A stretch of 11,333 nt of DNA from Chloroflexota bacterium (GCA_022561095.1 JADFRV010000054.1:1-11333), one strand, 5' to 3'; positions 1 to 6,609 are shown, numbered from the stretch's first letter. Numbers and translations: made by a program. The notes: generated by a model from the letters alone, not told the origin.

Positions 1-5
1 CTATT

Positions 6-11
6 TGTCAA
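6..11 (-). promoter_or_regulatory. Possible -35 box (TTGACA) of a leftward promoter cut by the window edge
   Basis: The minus strand reads the exact consensus TTGACA from 11 to 6. Its -10 box would fall beyond the left edge, so the promoter cannot be confirmed. A rightward alternative also exists: TTGTCA at 5-10, 17 nt, then TATATA at 28-33. However, no plus-strand gene follows until 794. Confidence 0.3.
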
Positions 12-24
12 GCATATTTCATAA

Positions 25-59
25 GCCTATATATATTCCAAATGCGAATATATATAGGC
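25..59. repeat. Perfect 14-bp AT-rich inverted repeat with 7-nt spacer
   Basis: The left arm GCCTATATATATTC (25-38) and right arm GAATATATATAGGC (46-59) are exact reverse complements around the spacer caaatgc. The AT-rich core stands out in a GC-rich sequence, so chance is unlikely. It is probably a dimeric regulator's operator or a cruciform-forming site. A minus-strand TTGACA lies 13 nt away at 11-6, so the repeat may control a leftward gene outside the window; this is inference. Confidence 0.7.
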
Positions 60-130
60 GGGAAATGTGATAGTAAGGTGGGCCCGGCCTGGTGTCTTAA
101 CTAGTAAAGGGTTGCAAGGCGCAACAGGCC

Positions 131-173
131 AAAAGATAAGGCCAGCGGACTTTGTGCGGGGTCCGCTGGCCTT
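131..173 (-). terminator. Probable intrinsic terminator of the TonB-like gene
   Basis: A perfect 13-bp stem is formed by AAGGCCAGCGGAC (138-150) and GTCCGCTGGCCTT (161-173) with a 10-nt loop. On the minus strand it is followed by ATCTTTT (137-131), a short U-tract. It lies about 55 nt downstream of the minus-strand stop codon at 229-231. On the plus strand no T-run follows, so the minus orientation is favoured. The U-tract is weak, which limits confidence. Confidence 0.55.
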
Positions 174-184
174 CACTGTGCCGT

Positions 185-225
185 CCTTCGGTTTTAACCT
201 GGTGACGACCTTCGAGTACCGAAGG
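185..225. repeat. 8-bp inverted repeat directly after the minus-strand stop codon
   Basis: CCTTCGGT (185-192) and ACCGAAGG (218-225) are reverse complements with a 25-nt loop. The repeat begins 3 nt beyond the stop codon of the TonB-like gene. The long loop makes it a weak terminator. It could act with the stronger hairpin at 138-173, or be an operator-like site. Function is not established. Confidence 0.35.
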
Positions 226-228
226 GTT

Positions 229-801
229 TTAGATGTAGTCGGCGTCTTGGTCGAGCATCGCCAAGGTGTCACTGGTCGCCAGGCGCACGCCCTCGGCAAC
301 CTCCTCCTTGAGCTCGGTCAGGTACTCCACCTCCAGCAGGCGCACGAGCTCGCCGGCGTTCATCAGCTTCGGCGGCGTGTCGTGCGGGATGAACGGGGGG
401 ACCCACTCGGGCTCCTCGACCGGCGCCACCGTCGGCATGGCGGGACGAAGGATCAGTGGTGGAAGCTCCGGCAGCTCCACCACGGGAGGCACAATCTCGT
501 AGGCATCCTCCGCAGGTGGCAGGCGGACGAGCTCGGTCGGCGTTTCCACGCTCGCCGAGATGCGAGCCGAGAAGCGCGGAAGAACAACGAGAAGCACGAC
601 GAGGTGAAGCGCGATGGAGACGGCCACCCCCGCGGCGAGCGCACGGCGAAGTACAACCGGCTGCTGCGCATCGAGGAGGAGCTGGGCGCGAAGGCGCGCT
701 TCGCGGGGCGGGGTATACTGGTGCGGGAACGCGCGGGCGGGTAATCGTCTTACAGGAGTCCAAAGGGGCTCGCGAACAGGAGGAGGTCCCCAAATGCCCA
801 T
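229..801 (-). CDS. Small TonB-like single-pass membrane protein with proline-rich region
   Basis: About 190 residues. The segment that can be trusted begins near LRAQLLLDAQQ. It continues with one hydrophobic helix (GVAVSIALHLVVLLVVLP), then a Pro/Glu-rich stretch with repeated PP, PEL and APVEEP elements, then a short helical, acidic C-terminus ending DQDADYI. This helix-plus-proline-rod order resembles the N-terminal part of TonB energy transducers, but the usual C-terminal TonB domain of about 80 residues is absent. Third codon positions are strongly G/C, which supports real coding. The start is uncertain: the only in-frame ATG ahead of the helix is at 801, has no Shine-Dalgarno, and overlaps the first bases of the plus-strand dehydrogenase. 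The true start may lie nearer 700-740 with a non-standard codon. A monoderm Chloroflexota would not be expected to use a classical TonB, so the transport role is doubtful. Confidence 0.55.
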   Translation of the reverse strand: MGIWGPPPVREPLWTPVRRLPARAFPHQYTPPREARLRAQLLLDAQQPVVLRRALAAGVAVSIALHLVVLLVVLPRFSARISASVETPTELVRLPPAEDAYEIVPPVVELPELPPLILRPAMPTVAPVEEPEWVPPFIPHDTPPKLMNAGELVRLLEVEYLTELKEEVAEGVRLATSDTLAMLDQDADYI

Positions 802-1546
802 CGAGATCAACAGCGTAGGCGTCCTCGGCGGCGGCGTCATGGGCGCCGGCATCGCCCAGGCGCTGGCCGTCGGCGGACTGAAGGTCAGCCTCCGCGACAT
901 CAGCGACGAGCTGATCGAGAAGGCGCGCTCCACCATCGTCGACGGTCGCTACGGCCTGAAGCGCGGCGTGGAGCGGGGCAAGACTACGCAGGAGCAGATG
1001 GACGCCGCCATCGCCAACCTCTCCTTCACCACTAACCTGGACGACCTGAAGGACGTGGACCTGGTGATCGAGGCGGTGCCGGAGGACCTGGAGCTGAAGA
1101 AGAAGGTCTGGGCCGAGGCGGACGGCGTCGTGCAGCCGCAGGCGGTGTTCGCCACCAACACGTCCGGCCTGGTGGTCGGGGAGATCAACCAGGCGGTATC
1201 GGAGTCGCGGCGGCCGCAGTTCATCGGCGCGCACTGGTTCAGCCCGGCGCCGGTGATGAAGCTGGTGGAGCTGGTACACGCCCCCGAGACCGCCGAGGAG
1301 ACGCTTCAGGCGCTGGAGTCGGTCTGCCAGCGCATCGGCAAGGCGAGCGTGCGGGTGAAGGACGCGCCCGGCAAGTACGGGTTCATCGCCAACCGCGTCT
1401 ACTTCGCGGCCGTGCGTGAGGCGCAGGCGGTGATGGCGGAGGGGATCGCCTCCGCCGAGGACATCAACAAGGCGATGGTGCAGGGCTACAACTGGCCTAT
1501 CGGCCCTCTGGCGATGGTGGAGGGTGCGCGCAAGGGCTGGCAGTAG
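794..1546 (+). CDS. 3-hydroxyacyl-CoA dehydrogenase family protein, short C-terminus
   Basis: A 250-residue soluble enzyme expected to oxidise (S)-3-hydroxyacyl-CoA with NAD+ in fatty-acid or butanoate metabolism. The N-terminal Rossmann fold shows the GxGxxG-type loop GVLGGGVMGAGIAQ and the acidic residue of RDIS. Family catalytic residues are visible: Ser in FATNTSGL, His and Glu in AHWFSPAPVMKLVELV, and Asn in GFIANRV. The start at 794 is set by AGGAGGT (781-787) with a 6-nt spacer; the open frame extends further upstream but without a ribosome site. The C-terminal domain stops at WPIGPLAMVEGARKGWQ, roughly 30-50 residues before the usual end near 280, so the last helices of the 3HCDH_C domain are missing. 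Codon bias stays normal to the stop, so this is either a natural short subfamily or an old truncation. The next gene follows after 81 bp. Confidence 0.9.
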   Translation: MPIEINSVGVLGGGVMGAGIAQALAVGGLKVSLRDISDELIEKARSTIVDGRYGLKRGVERGKTTQEQMDAAIANLSFTTNLDDLKDVDLVIEAVPEDLELKKKVWAEADGVVQPQAVFATNTSGLVVGEINQAVSESRRPQFIGAHWFSPAPVMKLVELVHAPETAEETLQALESVCQRIGKASVRVKDAPGKYGFIANRVYFAAVREAQAVMAEGIASAEDINKAMVQGYNWPIGPLAMVEGARKGWQ

Positions 1547-1573
1547 CGGTGCCCATCCACGCCACACCCCGCA

Positions 1574-1613
1574 AGAACCTAGAACCAAGAACCGGTACGG
1601 CGTAAGTTCTGGT
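1574..1613. repeat. Three AGAACC copies at 7-bp period plus an imperfect hairpin
   Basis: AGAACC occurs at 1574, 1581 and 1588, exactly 7 bp apart. The last copy overlaps an imperfect stem: ACCAAGAAC (1584-1592) with GTTCTGGT (1606-1613), one bulged base. It sits between the dehydrogenase stop and the ribosome site of the next gene (GAGGGG, 1616-1621). No T-run follows, so it is not a typical terminator. It may be a small operator or mRNA structure. Confidence 0.35.
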
Positions 1614-1627
1614 AAGAGGGGCAACGG

Positions 1628-3472
1628 ATGAAAATCTGGTCGCTGCTGCCCAGCGCCACCGAGATACTGTTCGCCCTCGGTCTGGGCGAGCAGGTGACTG
1701 GCGTCACCCACGAGTGCGACTATCCGCCGCAAGCAGCGACAAAGCCCCGCGTCACGATCAGCTACATCGACTCCGGGCGAGCGAGCGGGGAGATCGATGC
1801 CCAGGTGACGGAGCGCTTTCAGGCCGGCCGGCAGCTCTACGGCATCGACGAGGAGCAGCTGCGCAGAGACCCGCCCGACCTCATCGTAACGCAGGACCTG
1901 TGCCCCGTTTGTGCCGTGTCGCCGTCCGACTTCAGCGGCCACCTGGAGACGGCCGGCTGCCAGGCAGACATCGTGACGCTGAACCCCAACCTGCTGGAGG
2001 ACGTGCTGGACAACGTCCTTCAAGTAGGAGAGGCGACCGACCGTCTCCGTGAGGCGGAGGCTCTCGTGGCGTCGCTCCGGGAGCGGATCGACGCCGTCCG
2101 CGCGGCAACAGAGGGCGAGCCGAGGCCGCGCGTGCTCTGCCTGGAGTGGCTGGACCCGCCGATGCCGGCGGGGCACTGGCTGCCCCAGATGGTGGAGTTG
2201 GCAGGGGGCGTAAGCGAGCCGATAGCAGCGGGTGAGCCCTCGCGCAAGGTGCCCTGGGAGGAGATGCGGGCCTTCGAGCCGGAGATCGTGGTTCTCATGC
2301 CCTGCGGCTTCGACGCCCAGAGGGCGGCGCGAGAGTCGGCCTGCCTGGCGCGGCTGGAGGGCTGGTTCCAGCTTCCGGCGCTGCGCAAGGGCCGGGTATA
2401 CGCCGTGAACGGCAACGCCTACTTCAGCCGCCCCGGCCCGCGACTGGTGGACGGCCTGGAGATGCTCGCACGGGTGCTCCACCCCGATCGCTGGCCGCAC
2501 CAGCCAGCGGATGGCAGCGCCCTGCCTGCCGCAGGTCCTCAAGCTCGTCTCGCCGCCCGCCGGCAGCTCGAGCGTCGAGAACTGGGCTCCCCGCTTCGAA
2601 CCTTCGCTGTCGCCATGAGCGAGCCGAAACCACCGAAGATCGCGCCCTACACCTTTCCGGAGCGCTACGAACTGCCCGGCCGCCCGGCGGACGCCTCGCC
2701 GACGGTGCAGGACGCCCACCGCCAGACCCGGTTCCTCCTCGCACCCGACCTATCGCTGTTCGAGCGAGCGATGAACCTCCAGCTTGCCGTCGTGGCGGCC
2801 TCGGCGAAGAAGCGGAGCCCGGAGACGGCGGCGCTGCTGGGCTTCTGGTCGCGCACGTTCGCCTACCTGTCGGACACCTGCATGCTGCTGAGCCGAGCCT
2901 CCTACCCCGCGTGTCCACCGCTGCTGCGCGCCGCCTGCGACTGCATAGCCGCCCAGCGCTCCCTGCTGGCTGATGGCTTCGCCGAATACCACCAGTGGCT
3001 GGCCACGGCGTTGGGGAAGGACCGCGAGCACGCGGCCTCGCACATCGAGCTGGGCCGCTATCGGGCCGGCTCCGTGCTGGCCCAGGACGAACGCCTAGGG
3101 AGCGCCTACCGCCTCCTCACCGACCTGGCGATGCCACACTTCGGCAGCACCGTTCTTCAGACCGCACCGGACTCGAGCCAGCAGAAGCTGGCGCTCGCCT
3201 TCGCCGAGAATCTCTTCCACCTGGGATGGGCGGAACTCATCGCCGGCTGGCTGCTCCTGCTGGCGGGCGCCCAGATAGAGACGGCGCTGGCGGCGGCGGA
3301 GTTCGAGGCCGGGGATGCGCTGCGAGAGGATGCGGCGCGGCTGCTCAAGGAGATGAGCCAGGCGCTGGCGAACTCGAGTCGGTGCCGTGCGGAGGAGCTA
3401 GGCGACGGGCGGCGCCTGATTCACAACTTCCGTCGGACGGTCAGCGGCGCGCCCAAGCGAGTGCTCTTTTGA
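1628..3472 (+). CDS. BtuF-like cobalamin/corrinoid-type binding protein, open frame fused to an unrecognised helical protein
   Basis: The frame is 614 codons. Residues 1-290 match the BtuF/FepB-like helical-backbone metal-receptor fold: SLLPSATEIL at the N-terminus, VTHECDYPP, TQDLCPVCAVSP near 88-99, LEWLDPPMPAGHWLPQMVELAGG near 172-194, and VLMPCGFDAQR. No signal peptide is present, a feature of one cytoplasmic or unclassified branch of this family, so the ligand and location are uncertain. No btuC/btuD genes are adjacent. The start has GAGGGG 6 nt upstream. Residues from about 300 to 329 have atypical codon use (17 of 30 third positions G/C). In the +1 frame, 25 of 29 third positions are G/C and that frame ends in a TGA that overlaps the ATG at 2615. 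This suggests the natural gene ends at 2618 (about 328 residues) and that a CCTG duplication at 2521-2528 joined it to the next gene. Confidence 0.85.
   Translation: MKIWSLLPSATEILFALGLGEQVTGVTHECDYPPQAATKPRVTISYIDSGRASGEIDAQVTERFQAGRQLYGIDEEQLRRDPPDLIVTQDLCPVCAVSPSDFSGHLETAGCQADIVTLNPNLLEDVLDNVLQVGEATDRLREAEALVASLRERIDAVRAATEGEPRPRVLCLEWLDPPMPAGHWLPQMVELAGGVSEPIAAGEPSRKVPWEEMRAFEPEIVVLMPCGFDAQRAARESACLARLEGWFQLPALRKGRVYAVNGNAYFSRPGPRLVDGLEMLARVLHPDRWPHQPADGSALPAAGPQARLAARRQLERRELGSPLRTFAVAMSEPKPPKIAPYTFPERYELPGRPADASPTVQDAHRQTRFLLAPDLSLFERAMNLQLAVVAASAKKRSPETAALLGFWSRTFAYLSDTCMLLSRASYPACPPLLRAACDCIAAQRSLLADGFAEYHQWLATALGKDREHAASHIELGRYRAGSVLAQDERLGSAYRLLTDLAMPHFGSTVLQTAPDSSQQKLALAFAENLFHLGWAELIAGWLLLLAGAQIETALAAAEFEAGDALREDAARLLKEMSQALANSSRCRAEELGDGRRLIHNFRRTVSGAPKRVLF
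2615..3472 (+). CDS. Unrecognised helical protein, probably a separate gene (285 residues)
   Basis: This is the second half of the long open frame, read from the in-frame ATG at 2615 (MSEPKPPKIAPYTFPERYEL). I do not recognise the family. It appears almost wholly alpha-helical, with Ala/Leu-rich segments, a Cys-rich patch near residues 89-110 (DTCM, PAC, ACDC), and one hydrophobic stretch near 203-220 (LGWAELIAGWLLLLAG) that could be a buried or membrane helix. The C-terminus is basic (NFRRTVSGAPKRVLF). It has no Shine-Dalgarno; the ATG overlaps a TGA in the +1 frame (ATGA), the pattern of translational coupling to an upstream gene. Third positions are G/C-rich, so it is coding. The coupling hints at a shared job with the BtuF-like protein. 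A genuine two-domain fusion remains possible. Confidence 0.5.
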   Translation: MSEPKPPKIAPYTFPERYELPGRPADASPTVQDAHRQTRFLLAPDLSLFERAMNLQLAVVAASAKKRSPETAALLGFWSRTFAYLSDTCMLLSRASYPACPPLLRAACDCIAAQRSLLADGFAEYHQWLATALGKDREHAASHIELGRYRAGSVLAQDERLGSAYRLLTDLAMPHFGSTVLQTAPDSSQQKLALAFAENLFHLGWAELIAGWLLLLAGAQIETALAAAEFEAGDALREDAARLLKEMSQALANSSRCRAEELGDGRRLIHNFRRTVSGAPKRVLF

Positions 3473-3492
3473 GGGCGACGCAGCCCAGCTCA

Positions 3493-5733
3493 CTACTCCC
3501 CGCCGTCGGCAAGCATGACATCCGCAGCAGCCGCCGCGGGTCGCGCCTTCGGCACCCCGCCGCCTTCCACCCGTATGTCCGGAAGCCAGTGCAACCAACT
3601 GGGTAGGTACCAGTTCAGGTCGCCCAGGAGCTGCATGCTCGCGGGCACCAGCACAGACCGGATGATCGTAGCGTCCAGGATCACCGCTACCGCCATCCCG
3701 AAGCCTATCTGCTGCAGCGATACGGTATCGCCCATAGCGAAGCCCGAGAACACCGCCACCATGATCAGCGCCGCCCCGGTGATGATCCCGGCTGTCGATC
3801 GCACACCGAACGCCACGGACGCGGCGTTATCTCCCGTCTGGTCGAACCGCTCCCTGATCCTGCTCAACAGAAACACGTGATAATCCATCGACAGCCCGAA
3901 CAGGAAGGCGAATAGGAACAGCGGCAGCCAAGCCTCGATCGTCTCTGTACGCTGGAAGCCGAAAATCTCGTTCCCCACGCCGTGCTGGAACACAAGAACC
4001 AGCAAGCCGTAGGCGGCGCCAACCGACAGCAGGTTCATGATCAGCGCTTTCGCCGGCACCACCAACGACCGGAACACGACGAGCAGCAGCAGGAAGCTGA
4101 GACCCAGCACGAACCCGAACACGATCGGCATGTAGGTTCGGATGACATCGAACATGTCCTCGGTCTGGGCGGTAACGCCGGTGACCAGCACGTCTGCATC
4201 CACGCCGGCGAACGCCGCCGGGATATGCTCGCTTCGCAGCCGCTTGATCGCGTCGTGGGCAGCGTCAGCGTCCGGATCACCCACGATCAGCGCCGACACA
4301 AGCGCGAGATCGCCGGCCTCGTTCGTCTCCACCGTCGCCGCGCTGAACATCTCGTCCTCGTCCAGCGCGGCCAGCAGGTCATCGATCCCCCGTTGAACCG
4401 GCTGCGAGCCGACGTCCCCGGCGTCCACCACGATCTCAGCCGGCGAGATAAGCCCGGCGGAGAAATCATTGTCGAGCGTCTCGAAAGCGCGGCGTGACTC
4501 CGTATCCTCCGGCAGGGTGCTCACGCCGGCCAGCCCCAAGTTAATCGTGACGAGAGGCGCCGCAACAGCCAGGAGAAACACCACTGTGACGACGGCGCTG
4601 ATCACGGGGTGAGTCATGACGACGGTTGCCACCCAACCCCAGAAGCCGCCTTCATCCCCAGCGGAACGGCCGCGCCGTGACAGAGGCAATCGCAACGCGT
4701 TGATGCGGTCGCCCAGCAGGCTCAGCACGGCCGGCAGCAGCGTCAGCGCCGCCAGAACGGCGAAAATGGCGACGACGATCGCCCCGGTGGCCAGGCTGCG
4801 GTAGATGTTCGTCGGCACGATAAACAACCCCATCAGGCCCACGATCACAGCGCCCCCCGAGAAGAGCACCGCCCTGCTCGCAGTCGCCCCTGCCCTTGCG
4901 ATCGCCTCCTCCTTCACGAGGCCGTTTCGCCGCTCTTCGCGGAAGCGATGGACGATGAACAGCGAGTAGTCGATGCCCAGCGCCAGGCCGATCATCGTGA
5001 TCATGTTGACAACCAGGAAGCTCAGCTCGAACGCCTGCCCGATCAGCGCCGCCGTGCCCGTGGCCACGACGATGGCGAGGACCGCCAGGATGATCGGGAT
5101 GCCGGCGGCGACCGCCGCGCCGAACACCAGCAGCAGGATAAGCAGCGCGATAGGCAGAGCGATGAGCTCGCCTTGCTGGAGGTCCTCCTCCGACGCCTCG
5201 TTGAAGGTGCGCGAAATGCTCCCAAAGCCCGCGGTCAGGACCTCGAACCCCTCCCGCCCGTTCGCCTCCTCCACCAGGCCCACCAGCGGCTCCACGTTAT
5301 CGGACGCGTCTTCTATATCGCCCGCGATAACAACGGGTAAGAGCGTCTTATCGCGGCCCGTAGACACCAGGCGTTCATCACCGGTCTCGTAGAAGCTGGT
5401 CGCCCCCTCTACCACACCGTCCAGCCCTCGTATCTCCGCCAGCAAGCCATCGACGAACGCCTGGAACTCCGCATCATCCACTGTGGCGCTTGTAGACCCT
5501 ACGATCACCAGCTCGCGGGCCTGCTCGGGACCCCGCAGGCGCTCCTCCAGGAGCTGATCGGCCTTCACGGACTCCGGTTCGTTCGTGAGGGCAAACTCGG
5601 TGGTAAGGACGTCGCCGATGCCGGTGGCCAGGAAGCCGCCGGCCAGGAACAGTACGACCCAGAGGCCGACTACGATCCAGGGCCGGCGCGCGCTCGCCCG
5701 CGCAAGCTGTTCGGTCACACGGAATGAAGCCAT
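3493..5733 (-). CDS. MMPL family (RND superfamily) membrane exporter
   Basis: 746 residues, the usual size for MmpL/YdfJ-type proton-driven exporters of lipids or drugs. TM1 lies near residues 19-38, followed by an extracellular domain, a helix bundle near 188-340, a second single helix near 374-398, a second external domain, and a final bundle near 535-705. The proton-relay Asp-Tyr pairs of MmpL proteins are present in both halves: LGIDYSLF (D255/Y256) and LSMDYHVF (D617/Y618). A third conserved acidic motif is VILDATIIRS near 682-691. The start codon has GAGGG upstream on the minus strand. It follows the padR-like gene by 18 bp, so the two are very likely co-transcribed and the exporter is controlled by that repressor. 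The substrate cannot be read from sequence. It ends convergently 20 bp from the upstream plus-strand gene with no visible terminator. Confidence 0.93.
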   Translation of the reverse strand: MASFRVTEQLARASARRPWIVVGLWVVLFLAGGFLATGIGDVLTTEFALTNEPESVKADQLLEERLRGPEQARELVIVGSTSATVDDAEFQAFVDGLLAEIRGLDGVVEGATSFYETGDERLVSTGRDKTLLPVVIAGDIEDASDNVEPLVGLVEEANGREGFEVLTAGFGSISRTFNEASEEDLQQGELIALPIALLILLLVFGAAVAAGIPIILAVLAIVVATGTAALIGQAFELSFLVVNMITMIGLALGIDYSLFIVHRFREERRNGLVKEEAIARAGATASRAVLFSGGAVIVGLMGLFIVPTNIYRSLATGAIVVAIFAVLAALTLLPAVLSLLGDRINALRLPLSRRGRSAGDEGGFWGWVATVVMTHPVISAVVTVVFLLAVAAPLVTINLGLAGVSTLPEDTESRRAFETLDNDFSAGLISPAEIVVDAGDVGSQPVQRGIDDLLAALDEDEMFSAATVETNEAGDLALVSALIVGDPDADAAHDAIKRLRSEHIPAAFAGVDADVLVTGVTAQTEDMFDVIRTYMPIVFGFVLGLSFLLLLVVFRSLVVPAKALIMNLLSVGAAYGLLVLVFQHGVGNEIFGFQRTETIEAWLPLFLFAFLFGLSMDYHVFLLSRIRERFDQTGDNAASVAFGVRSTAGIITGAALIMVAVFSGFAMGDTVSLQQIGFGMAVAVILDATIIRSVLVPASMQLLGDLNWYLPSWLHWLPDIRVEGGGVPKARPAAAAADVMLADGGE

Positions 5734-5751
5734 CTCCTATCCCTCTAGCGC

Positions 5752-6438
5752 CTAGCGCGACTTGTCATTCATACCTGATTGGTGGGGGCCGGCGAAGACC
5801 TCCGGCATCTCAGTCCTGAGCTTATCCAGCATCTCCATCGCCCGGCGCACGTCAATGGCGTCTACCCGGGAACGCTCCGCGGCGAAGAACGAATCGTCCA
5901 GCCGTTCGATCTTGTCGATCGCTGCTTCGATCCATTCGATACCCGCACTGCAGTACTTCACGCCGGCGTCAACAGTGAGGTCCCAGAAGAACCCCTCACG
6001 ATCCAGTCCGAACATCCCGGCGAACTTCCCAATCAAGACACGGCCCTGTTCATGGGCCTCGATGGTCTGTCTTAGCTCATCGGCGCGATGGCGCAGAACC
6101 GCGATGAGCCCCTGTTTAGGAAGGGAAGCGCCAAAAAAGACCTTAATCATGAGCGGCTCGCGGACTTGATCGTGCGCCGCAGGCTGGGTTAGCCAATCGG
6201 AGAGTTCGCGGGCACCGTCGTCGGTAATTGAGTAGACCTTTCGGTTGGGCTTGTCGGCCTGCACCTCCACCTCCATCTCGACCAGGCCTTCGGACTCGAG
6301 CTGTTTGAGGGTGGGGTACATCTGGCTGAGCTCCGCGTTCCAGAAGTGGCCGATGGACGGATCGAATATCTTCTTGAGTTCGTAGCCGGTCATGGAGCCA
6401 TAGTTGAGGAACCCCAGCAGGGCGTGCTTCAAGGACAT
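5752..6438 (-). CDS. PadR family transcriptional regulator
   Basis: 228 residues. The N-terminal winged helix (about residues 1-85) shows the PadR pattern: LKHALLGFLNYGSMTGYELKK, the recognition helix around SQMYPTLKQLESEGLV, and the wing NRKVYSITDDGARELSDWL. The remainder is a Vir_act_alpha_C-type helical dimerisation domain with EPLMIKVFFG and a long helix near LRHRADELRQTIEAHEQG. The start at 6438 is preferred over the longer frame to 6501 because GAGAGG lies 8 nt upstream and the family begins with this MxLKHALLG sequence; the longer version would read through the promoter. It is first in an operon with the MMPL exporter. PadR proteins usually repress efflux genes and their own promoter until a small molecule binds; the palindrome in its promoter fits that. 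Confidence 0.92.
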   Translation of the reverse strand: MSLKHALLGFLNYGSMTGYELKKIFDPSIGHFWNAELSQMYPTLKQLESEGLVEMEVEVQADKPNRKVYSITDDGARELSDWLTQPAAHDQVREPLMIKVFFGASLPKQGLIAVLRHRADELRQTIEAHEQGRVLIGKFAGMFGLDREGFFWDLTVDAGVKYCSAGIEWIEAAIDKIERLDDSFFAAERSRVDAIDVRRAMEMLDKLRTEMPEVFAGPHQSGMNDKSR

Positions 6439-6472
6439 CTCTTTTACCTCTCGGTGGAGATACGGCGAACGC

Positions 6473-6501
6473 AATATATCATAGTATATATATACTGTCA
6501 A
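6473..6501 (-). promoter_or_regulatory. Sigma-70-type promoter of the padR-MMPL operon
   Basis: The minus strand reads TTGACA (6501-6496), exactly 17 nt, then TATATT (6478-6473). This is a near-consensus promoter. It predicts a transcript start near 6466 and a leader of about 28 nt that contains the GAGAGG ribosome site before the ATG at 6438. It is the clearest promoter in the window. Confidence 0.75.
6483..6496. promoter_or_regulatory. Probable PadR operator, palindrome AGTATATATATACT
   Basis: A perfect 14-bp palindrome lies inside the spacer between the -35 and -10 boxes and shares its last base with the -35. A dimer bound here would block RNA polymerase. PadR and LmrR-like repressors commonly bind AT-rich palindromes with GTAT/ATAC ends at their own promoter, so autoregulation is the most likely reading. 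Confidence 0.6.
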
Positions 6502-6580
6502 CTGGATATAGCGATGCTTCTATAGCAATCTTATCACGGATTATCATGGGGGGCAGCGAATGTCCAGCGACCGTCTCAGG

Positions 6581-6609
6581 TTGCGGACGCGTTGGCGATA
6601 TCTTATCAT
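6581..6609 (+). promoter_or_regulatory. Weak candidate promoter of the glycosyltransferase gene
   Basis: TTGCGG (6581-6586), a 17-nt spacer, then TATCAT (6604-6609) fit a moderate promoter about 50 nt ahead of the TTG start at 6660. The -35 matches consensus at only three positions. TTATCA also recurs at 6531, 6541 and 6603, which may mark a regulator site. Confidence 0.3.

Noticed and set aside
86..130. GGCCTG...CAGGCC plus GTTGC-aaggc-GCAAC as a structured RNA or tRNA-like fold
   Set aside because: The two stems compete for base 125, the arms are short, and no tRNA features such as a T-loop or anticodon arm can be laid out.
714..719. TATACT as a -10 box for the dehydrogenase gene
   Set aside because: The spacing upstream gives AAGGCG where a -35 should be, and it lies inside the opposing coding frame. 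Not enough to call a promoter.
67..744. 225-codon plus-strand open frame at the left end
   Set aside because: It begins in the structured non-coding stretch and lies antisense to the TonB-like gene. No ribosome site or protein-like pattern is seen.
1547..1627. Cobalamin riboswitch ahead of the BtuF-like gene
   Set aside because: The gap is only 81 bp and lacks the GCCACTG B12-box and the multi-stem fold needed.
269..2719. Very long 816-codon open frame on the minus strand
   Set aside because: It runs antisense through the dehydrogenase and BtuF-like genes, which have clear family motifs on the plus strand. Its translation is rich in Arg, Leu and His with no recognisable domain, as expected for the shadow of a GC-rich gene.
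3473..3492. Bidirectional terminator between the converging genes
   Set aside because: Twenty bases with no stem of useful length and no T-run on either strand.
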